DNA of 49,999 nucleotides from Clostridiales bacterium VE202-21 (lineage in GTDB: Bacteria; Bacillota; Clostridia; Lachnospirales; Lachnospiraceae), in the NCBI GenBank assembly GCA_000509105.1, contig BAIF02000063.1:1-49999 (forward strand). The letters run 5' to 3'. Position numbers and translations under genes: made by a program. This document shows positions 44,867-49,999 of this stretch, one piece after another. Position 1 is the stretch's first letter. Every line of letters starts with the position of its first letter. The notes under the pieces were generated by a model. The model ran no database searches, was not told the DNA's origin, and worked only from the letters and a program-made list of their open reading frames with translations.

Positions 44867-44973
44867 TTAACTTTGTACGGTTAACCAAAGTATATGCCTT
44901 TTTGCACTCAAATATTAACGGTGTACCGTTGACTTGCGTATAAAAATGTGCTAAATTAGCCGTATACCATTAA
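44867..44973. promoter_or_regulatory. Three 18-bp operator copies between XRE and DUF6809-like genes
   Basis: Sites with consensus TTAACGGTGTACCGTTGA-like dyad: 44867-44884 (TTAACTTTGTACGGTTAA), 44915-44932 (best dyad) and 44956-44973 (TTAGCCGTATACCATTAA). Centres are 48 and 41 bp apart. Site 2 overlaps the -35 box and site 3 the end of the -10 box of the rightward promoter; site 1 is close to the XRE start. Confidence 0.75.
44929..44957 (+). promoter_or_regulatory. Promoter of DUF6809-like gene
   Basis: TTGACT (44929-44934) and TAAATT (44952-44957) are 17 bp apart and sit between operator sites 2 and 3. Confidence 0.65.
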
Positions 44974-44987
44974 TTGGAGGAGAAAAG

Positions 44988-45464
44988 ATGAATTATGTTG
45001 AGAAAGTATTTGAACAGGCTACAATAAAAGGGATAGCAGATTATCTGCTCTATCAAGAAAAGCCACATGTAGAAGATAAAGGCTACGAGATAAGGATGGA
45101 TGAAGCATTTAAAGAATTTGAAGAAGTAGCCTTAACCTACGACGCTGACAGAGAATCCAAGCTGATAGATGCTGTGGACGCATTGGCTAGTGAATTGACG
45201 GATGTCTATACCGAAATCGGATTGCAGGCAGGATTTTTGATTATGCTGGATATGATGAAAAAAGGGGACTATATTAGAAGCAGAGAAGTGCAGGAAATAT
45301 CGGATGGTGTCTATCGGAAAATGTATGATTCCATATTTCTGGATGTATCTAAAGGATTAAAGCTTCTGCATGATAAGGGGAGTGAAGCGATGAAGGCGGT
45401 AGAATCCATTCTAATAGAATCACAGCATAAGACAAAAGAAATATACATGAACTTTGAGAAATAG
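44988..45464 (+). CDS. DUF6809-like small helical protein
   Basis: A 158-residue, acidic, mostly helical protein, MNYVEKVFEQATIKGIADYL at the start, with no catalytic motif I can see. It resembles the DUF6809 family common in Clostridia mobile elements, whose function is unknown; I base this on general pattern, not a search. GGAGGAG lies ahead of the ATG. Under tight control by the three-operator promoter shared with the divergent XRE regulator, it may be an antirepressor-like or accessory factor of the element; this is only inference. Confidence 0.7.
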   Translation: MNYVEKVFEQATIKGIADYLLYQEKPHVEDKGYEIRMDEAFKEFEEVALTYDADRESKLIDAVDALASELTDVYTEIGLQAGFLIMLDMMKKGDYIRSREVQEISDGVYRKMYDSIFLDVSKGLKLLHDKGSEAMKAVESILIESQHKTKEIYMNFEK

Positions 45465-45540
45465 AAAATATAGGTATGTGGGGAGAAGACAAACAAGTTT
45501 GTATAGTTTTTGCTTTATCCTCTTGACTACCATCTACAAT

Positions 45541-45610
45541 AACCAGAAAAGCCTTGTCAAGAACCTGCCACGTAGTGGTGCGTAGCATTCTTGACAAGGC
45601 TTTTCTGGTT
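45541..45610. repeat. 23-bp perfect inverted repeat between convergent genes
   Basis: Arms 45541-45563 and 45588-45610 match perfectly; the 24-nt loop contains a small CCAC-GTA-GTGG hairpin. It lies between the stops of the DUF6809-like gene and the second XRE gene, so a bidirectional terminator is likely, although no T-run is adjacent to the stem. Confidence 0.8.
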
Positions 45611-45642
45611 GTTGTATCTTCCGTGAGAGGATGGAGCAGTTA

Positions 45643-46248
45643 TCAGTCAAAATGGTCTGGATATTCTAGCGAGCGATGAACCTTGCCTGTGTCATCCATA
45701 ATCATATTTTCAACTACTTCCTTCACGTATGGATTAGGCACTTTATGTCCGCTTAGTGTTTCACCAAATAAGTCATGACAAAGGTAATCGTCATATCGGG
45801 AAAGGAGCTTTTTAAACTTTAAGCTCTGGATAAAGTCCTTGACGGGATAGAGATCTGACGCAACTCGCTTATCGGCATTCACATATTCAAGTATATATGC
45901 CCGAAGCTTTTCTAATTCATATGCAATCCAGTCCTCTTCATCAAGGGGACTGTCATACTGCCCATAGGCAAGTTCTACGTTGAGGGCTTCTTCCTTTACA
46001 AGAAATTCAGATATTTTAGTTATCATGTGTGAGCTGGTTTTTAACTTGCCCGATAACAGTTCATTTGGTGTGACCTCTAAGGCTTGTGTGAGTTTCTCTA
46101 AAGTATCAAGGGTAGGGTAATTTACTCCCCGTTCAATCTTTGACAGGCTTTGTAAATTGATGCCTATTTTGTCTGACAGCTCCTGCTGTGTCCAGCCTTT
46201 CATTTTTCTTATAGTCTGAATATTCTGTCCTAATAGTTCATAATTCAT
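45643..46248 (-). CDS. XRE-family regulator with C-terminal effector region
   Basis: A 201-residue regulator. The N-terminal HTH (about 5-60) reads QNIQTIRKMKGWTQQELSDKIGINLQSLSKIERG. The C-terminal 135 residues have no named domain I recognise and are acidic. The frame runs up to 46314, but the ATG at 46248 has AAAGGA 8 bp ahead and begins MNYELLGQNI at the natural HTH start. It faces the rep module through a promoter pair whose -35 boxes overlap, so it probably controls replication or transfer of the element. Confidence 0.85.
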   Translation of the reverse strand: MNYELLGQNIQTIRKMKGWTQQELSDKIGINLQSLSKIERGVNYPTLDTLEKLTQALEVTPNELLSGKLKTSSHMITKISEFLVKEEALNVELAYGQYDSPLDEEDWIAYELEKLRAYILEYVNADKRVASDLYPVKDFIQSLKFKKLLSRYDDYLCHDLFGETLSGHKVPNPYVKEVVENMIMDDTGKVHRSLEYPDHFD

Positions 46249-46285
46249 ATGCGGATTCCTTTCTAACCGAACAGGCTTAAAAAAC

Positions 46286-46314
46286 ATATTAATCAACAAG
46301 AAAAGAGTTGACAA
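46286..46314 (-). promoter_or_regulatory. Leftward promoter of XRE regulator
   Basis: On the minus strand TTGTCA (46309-46314) and TAATAT (46286-46291) are 17 bp apart. The -35 shares bases with that of the rightward promoter. Confidence 0.7.
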
Positions 46315-46336
46315 ATAAGCTTTTCGGGGTTATTAT
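46308..46336 (+). promoter_or_regulatory. Rightward promoter of rep module
   Basis: TTGACA (46308-46313) and TATTAT (46331-46336) are 17 bp apart. It would make a leader of about 215 nt before the small open frame at 46559. Confidence 0.75.
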
Positions 46337-46558
46337 GTATTTAAATGATTGATTAAACCTAATGGCGTTAATTATCGCTTTGTTTAAGCATTATAACATA
46401 ACTATTTTAATTCTAAAAGGGTTAATTACTACTTTTAGGCGGGAAATACGGTTTCGGTAGCTCTGGCACTGTGCCGAAGGCAGAAAGTACCAAGAGCCTG
46501 GGAGGGACGCCGGCAGGCGTTCCCACAGGGCGAATAAGTAACACCGCCCTGTATATAC
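46337..46558 (+). other. Structured leader / possible origin region of rep module
   Basis: No gene is seen. AT-rich at first, with two GTTAATTA-containing repeats near 46370 and 46420, then GC-rich with strong hairpins: GGGACGCC/GGCGTTCCC (46504-46511 with 46516-46524) and ACAGGGCG/CGCCCTGT (46525-46532 with 46545-46552). Position just ahead of rep suits a transcript-control leader or a replication/transfer origin. Confidence 0.5.
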
Positions 46559-46648
46559 ATGACAGATAATAAAAAAACGACTAGGAATCAACGTTTAGAG
46601 CCATTTTTAAAATGTGCTGAAATAGATAAAAAAGAAAGGAGACGATAA
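46559..46648 (+). CDS. Short basic peptide (29 aa) ahead of rep
   Basis: A 29-codon open frame reading MTDNKKTTRNQRLEP and ending in KKERRR. It lies right after the hairpin cluster and its stop nearly touches the presumed rep start. The last codons contain the rep ribosome binding site AAAGGAG. Small, very basic, unknown function; it may be a leader peptide that couples translation of rep. Confidence 0.4.
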   Translation: MTDNKKTTRNQRLEPFLKCAEIDKKERRR

Positions 46649-46649
46649 T

Positions 46650-47738
46650 ATACCAAAACGGGACAATCTGAGTATTAAGATTGATTATATCAGCATTATT
46701 TTCGATAGCATAACAGCGGAAGAGGTGATTTCGAAAATTCTTGAATTGCCAGTTGATATATTTATGAAGCGTCCTGCGAAGGTGAAGCATAAGGCATATC
46801 AGAGTATATATCAAGCAGGAAGTATTAAGGTCTACGGAGATGAAAAGACAGAAGAGAAAGGCTCAAAGAAACACGGATGTTATCTGGTACTAAGTGGTAG
46901 AGGATGTGATGAAATATACCGCATTATGAATATGAGAGGTAGTACCTTTGGGAACTTTTTCTGGCTGTGTGAGAAACGCTGCGGAGTGGATAACTTTCAT
47001 CTCACCAGACTGGATGTAGCGATAGATGATAGAAATGAGATCCCATATTTTACACCAGAGCAGATTAAAAGAAAATGTGAAAGAGAAGAATTTGTTGCCA
47101 ATAGTAACAGCTATAGATTTGTTGAGAGTAGCTATACGGAAAAGGAAACAGCTAAGACGGTTTATATCGGTGTTGGGAAATCGGGCATGTCATACCGTTT
47201 CTATGATAAGGATAAAGAAATTTGTATGAAGCATCAGAAATCATATGAAGCAGTAGGGAGCTGGAAGAGAACAGAAATTCAATTGAGAGATGAAAAGGCT
47301 CATGCCTTTGCCATGTTATTCAAGAAACATCCTTTGGACTTAGGACAGTTGGCTTTCGATCTGCTCGGTAGTAACCTGCGATTTGTAAAAGAAGATAAGA
47401 ACCAGTCAAATAAGAGCTGATGGAAAACATGTCAGTTTTGGACAAGGTTTCTAGGAGCAGTTGAACCATTAAAATTACATATTGATACCTCCCAGAGTAC
47501 CTTGTTGGAAACGCAGAGATGGCTTAAAGACGGCGGCGTGCTGTCAGCCGTAAAGGGATTTTCATTCTTGGAAGAAAATGGAGCATTGGGAGGATTGGAA
47601 ACAATAGAGCATATGCTGAAAAACACTGGATATAGTCCAGCATTCAGTAATAAAATGATTAGCCATTTAAGGGCAATAGACAGAGAAGATTTAATCCCCT
47701 CGGTATACGAATATACAAGGAAAGGGGGGATTTCTTGA
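46650..47738 (+). pseudogene. Rep_trans-type replication initiator, broken
   Basis: Replication-initiation-factor family (PF02486), as in Tn916-type and rolling-circle elements. One reading frame runs from 46626 to 47738 except for a single TGA at 47418-47420. After it the frame continues in the same phase with WKTCQFWTRFLGAVEPLKLH, a stretch expected for the family, and ends DREDLIPSVYEYTRKGG. The expected start, AAAGGAG then PKRDNLSIKIDYISIIF, has ATA at 46650 where ATG would be expected; the next usable start is GTG at 46725, which cuts the first beta-strand. Intact length would be about 362 residues. Two separate lesions argue for a decayed gene rather than an error. Confidence 0.78.
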
Positions 47739-47920
47739 AAAAAGATTCTTACGATGGTTATAAAACATACAGAATGGAAAACGGAGTAGAAATCAATGTT
47801 CCGATTAATCATAGAGAAGATGCAGAAATGGAACAACAGCAGAGTTACCAGAACTTTATCAATGTACTGTCTAACATAGTCACAAAGTATGCTACAGAAG
47901 ATAAAGTGGAGAAAGAATAA
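47735..47920 (+). CDS. Small element protein (61 aa), unknown function
   Basis: A 61-residue protein with TTG start that overlaps the rep stop; a GGGGGG Shine-Dalgarno-like run lies just ahead. Sequence MKKDSYDGYKTYRMENGVEI is polar, followed by a Glu/Gln-rich helix ending in KYATEDKVEKE. No domain recognised. Between rep and recombinase, in a spot where such elements often carry small accessory or excision-related proteins; no HTH motif is evident. Confidence 0.6.
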   Translation: MKKDSYDGYKTYRMENGVEINVPINHREDAEMEQQQSYQNFINVLSNIVTKYATEDKVEKE

Positions 47921-47975
47921 AATCGGCGGTCAGTTCAATAAAAGGGGCTGGCCGTTTTCTAAGTAAGGGAAAAGT

Positions 47976-49988
47976 ATGTATAATTCTAAACTGGGAAAAA
48001 CATGTGTCATTTATATTCGGGTCAGCAGTGAACGGCAGGTGAAAGGATATAGTCTGGAAGGACAGAAACGGTATTTAGAAGAATATGCGGAAAGGCAAGG
48101 AATGAAAGTTCTTTTTGTCTATGTGGAAGAGGGTAAAAGCGGAAAGAGCATTGAAGGGAGAACGGCTTTCCAGAAAATGCTGGATGAAATAAAAAGAAGG
48201 ACTTTGAAAACAGATTATGTAATTGTATATAAACTGTCACGCTTTGGGAGAAACGCAAAGGATGTTCTAAATTCATTGGAGTTTATCATGCAGTATGGTG
48301 TCTATCTGATGTGTGCAGAGGATGGATTGGATTCTTCAACGGCAATGGGAAAAATGATGATTACAATTCTTGGTGCATTGGCAGAGCTGGAACGGGAGAA
48401 TATTATAACACAAAGCCTGTTAGGACGGGAGGAAAAAGCAAAGTCGGGTGGCTGGAATGGTGGTTTTGCTCCTTATGGTTATATGCTTAAAGACAGTCGG
48501 CTTGTGCCACGTGACGGTCAGAAAGAAATAGTAATCATGATATTTGATATGTATCTGAATAAGGAAATGGGGTATTCCACGATAGCATCCTATTTTAATA
48601 GGAATGGATACACAAGAGAACCAGCCCCTAATGCCGTTAATCCAAAGTTTACAGATTGGAGAGCAGACCAGATTAAACGTATACTGGATAATCCCTTGTA
48701 TACGGGCAAAATCGCATGGGGGAGACGAAGAACAGAGAAGATACAGGGAACAGACAATGAATATCGTCTCGTACCTCAAAAAGAGTATACAATGAGTGAG
48801 GTTCAGAGCCATGAACCACTTGTATCAGAAGCAGACTTTGAAAAGGTACAGGCATTGCGTGAACTCTCTAAAAAGAAATCATGGGGTAATCATAATATAA
48901 GTCAAGAGAGAGCACATCTGTTATCTGGAATTGCCCGTTGTCCGCAATGTGGTTCGGCAATGAATGCAGACTGTAATCAATGGACAAATAAGGATGGCAC
49001 AAAAAGAGAGAGGTTTGCGTATGTCTGCGGTCATTATAAACGAGCCAGAGGGACAAAGCAATGTAGACGTAATGGAATATCAGCAAATGTACTGGAAAAG
49101 GAAGTGTTGGAGTATACGAAGAAGCTCTTGCGTAACCAGAAGTTTGCACGTGATATAAAAGAGCGGATAGGTGTAGCGGTAGATATCACACAGATTCAAG
49201 AAGAAATCTGTTCTCATGAAAAAGAGCTGAAAAAGCTTGCAAGAAACCGTTTGAATCTGGAACAGGATATTGATAACCTACAGGATGATAAGTATGCAGA
49301 GCGGAAAAGAAATGAGTTCAACCGCCGATTGAATAAGGTCTATGACAAGATATATGATACCGAAGATATGATAGAATCCTGCAAAAAGAGAATGCTTATA
49401 GCGGAGCAGGAATCTATGAATATAGATGCGATTTATCAAATCTTAATGTCCTTTGATAAGATTTATGATAAAATGAATGACAGAGATAAACGGGAACTGA
49501 TAAAATGCATGATAAAGGAAATCAAGCTGTATATGCCAGAAGAACAGAAGCAGGAAGGACATGCAGTGAAGAGTATAGTGTATTCGTTCCCGATTGAGGA
49601 AGATGTGATACAGGCTTTACGGGTGAAAGAGACACATGTTGAGACGGTTGTACTGCTTTCCCACAAAAAACCTGACAGTGTAATCAATGTAAAAGTCGAA
49701 TTTGGCGAGGGAGAAGGTAAAGTTCCTTTAAAGGAAATCTCCGAAAGGGCAGAAGCCTACAATCCTAAAGAACGAGTTACCTACAAAATAATAAAAGAGT
49801 ACATAGAAGCGAAATACGGCTTCAAAGTGCATACTGCATATTTTGCAGAGGTTAAGAGAGATTTAGGTTTGCCGATGTATGATGCTCCTAATGCGGTAGA
49901 GGAATTGAAACAGCCGAGAAAACATCCGACGGCAGAGAAAGTGGAAGCGATAAAGGATGCGTTGAGATATTTTGGGGTTATTGAATAA
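47976..49988 (+). CDS. Large serine recombinase with RlmD-like C-terminal tail
   Basis: A 670-residue serine integrase that inserts and excises the element. Resolvase domain about 9-155 with catalytic S17 in YIRVSSERQ and GRNAKDVLNSLEF; Recombinase domain about 165-290; zinc ribbon about 330-372 (CPQCG and later CGHY, KQC); coiled coil about 400-480. From codon 556 the sequence reads HVETVVLL and then a tail matching the end of RlmD (YIEAKYGFKVHTAYFAEVKR). That junction is the 14-bp attR core at 49641-49654, so the last 110 residues are encoded by the host's displaced rlmD 3' end. Ribosome binding site AAGGGAAAAG. Confidence 0.93.
   Translation: MYNSKLGKTCVIYIRVSSERQVKGYSLEGQKRYLEEYAERQGMKVLFVYVEEGKSGKSIEGRTAFQKMLDEIKRRTLKTDYVIVYKLSRFGRNAKDVLNSLEFIMQYGVYLMCAEDGLDSSTAMGKMMITILGALAELERENIITQSLLGREEKAKSGGWNGGFAPYGYMLKDSRLVPRDGQKEIVIMIFDMYLNKEMGYSTIASYFNRNGYTREPAPNAVNPKFTDWRADQIKRILDNPLYTGKIAWGRRRTEKIQGTDNEYRLVPQKEYTMSEVQSHEPLVSEADFEKVQALRELSKKKSWGNHNISQERAHLLSGIARCPQCGSAMNADCNQWTNKDGTKRERFAYVCGHYKRARGTKQCRRNGISANVLEKEVLEYTKKLLRNQKFARDIKERIGVAVDITQIQEEICSHEKELKKLARNRLNLEQDIDNLQDDKYAERKRNEFNRRLNKVYDKIYDTEDMIESCKKRMLIAEQESMNIDAIYQILMSFDKIYDKMNDRDKRELIKCMIKEIKLYMPEEQKQEGHAVKSIVYSFPIEEDVIQALRVKETHVETVVLLSHKKPDSVINVKVEFGEGEGKVPLKEISERAEAYNPKERVTYKIIKEYIEAKYGFKVHTAYFAEVKRDLGLPMYDAPNAVEELKQPRKHPTAEKVEAIKDALRYFGVIE
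49641..49654 (+). other. attR: right attachment core inside recombinase gene
   Basis: Second copy of GAGACGGTTGTACT, on a codon boundary in the recombinase gene and in the same phase as in rlmD. DNA to the right, 49655-49988, is the former 3' end of rlmD. Confidence 0.8.
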
Positions 49989-49999
49989 ACAGTATTTTT

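Larger units (their letters stand above)
42269..49654 (+). mobile_element. 7.4-kb integrative (mobilizable-type) element in rlmD
   Basis: Bounded by the 14-bp direct repeat, with a large serine recombinase reading to the right end, a Rep_trans-type initiator, two XRE regulators and AT-rich cargo. No conjugation genes are present, so it could at most be mobilised by a helper. Insertion into the 3' end of the rlmD/rumA gene is a known habit of Firmicutes integrative elements. The rep gene is damaged, so horizontal activity may be impaired while excision could remain possible. Confidence 0.82.

Noticed and set aside
45541..45610. Insertion sequence flanked by terminal inverted repeats
   Set aside because: The space between the arms is only 24 nt, with no transposase, so it is a hairpin.
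46581..46814. 77-codon minus-strand frame opposite rep
   Set aside because: Antisense to the rep coding frame, no ribosome binding site, tyrosine- and leucine-rich shadow composition.
42269..49654. Prophage
   Set aside because: No capsid, terminase, portal, tail or lysis genes; the content fits a small integrative element.

Overview
The window looks like a chromosome segment of a gut-type Firmicute, most likely family Lachnospiraceae (Clostridia). The reasons are the gdpP-rplI-dnaB order, strong AGGAGG-type ribosome binding sites, YesM/YesN-type two-component regulation beside a sugar ABC transporter without its own ATPase, a 56-residue 2[4Fe-4S] ferredoxin and a moderate base composition. 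The genus cannot be fixed from sequence alone. No rRNA, tRNA or CRISPR array was seen.

Layout. (1) 1-5300: an AI-2E family membrane protein, then a core operon of c-di-AMP phosphodiesterase (gdpP), ribosomal protein L9 (rplI) and replicative helicase (dnaB). (2) 5300-6090: a 795-bp convergent gap holding two large inverted-repeat structures (289 and 285 bp) with the same nested architecture but unrelated sequence. (3) 6090-9150: a dCache chemoreceptor and a MerR-type regulator, both on the minus strand. (4) 9330-18600, minus strand: a MATE transporter and two tandem GH13 alpha-glucosidases behind a strong promoter with a LacI-type palindromic operator; then a LacI regulator cotranscribed with a YesN/YesM two-component system. 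(5) 18840-31760, plus strand: a glycan-use operon of solute-binding lipoprotein, two ABC permeases, GH38 alpha-mannosidase (frameshifted in a G10 tract), a UroD-family protein, an amidohydrolase, GH78 alpha-L-rhamnosidase and an MFS transporter. YesM/YesN is divergent and probably activates it. The set suggests import and stepwise trimming of a mannose- and rhamnose-containing glycan or glycoside. (6) 31839-33584: ferredoxin, a candidate structured RNA on the minus strand, and an orphan sugar-binding lipoprotein. (7) 33663-42565: an OmpR-type two-component pair, mutS2, a membrane-anchored HtrA-like protein that has lost its catalytic triad, the YhaM exoribonuclease and rlmD.

(8) 42269-49654: a mobile element of about 7.4 kb inserted in the 3' end of rlmD. 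It is bounded by a 14-bp direct repeat that lies in the same reading frame in rlmD and in the element's large serine recombinase gene. Integration and excision would therefore swap C-terminal tails between the methyltransferase and the recombinase, leaving both open. Cargo: a two-gene AT-rich operon of related proteins, one ending in a HEPN-like R-x4-H motif, which is a candidate undescribed defence or toxin system; an XRE repressor and DUF6809-like gene pair with three operator copies; a second XRE regulator facing a replication module through promoters with overlapping -35 boxes; and a Rep_trans-type initiator gene that appears broken (ATA in place of the start codon, and an internal TGA).

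The main leads are the two-gene HEPN-type system, the in-frame attachment-site swap, the two nested palindromes, the poly-G tracts (one breaking the mannosidase, one forming the MATE ribosome binding site), the pseudoprotease and the unassigned structured RNA upstream of ferredoxin.
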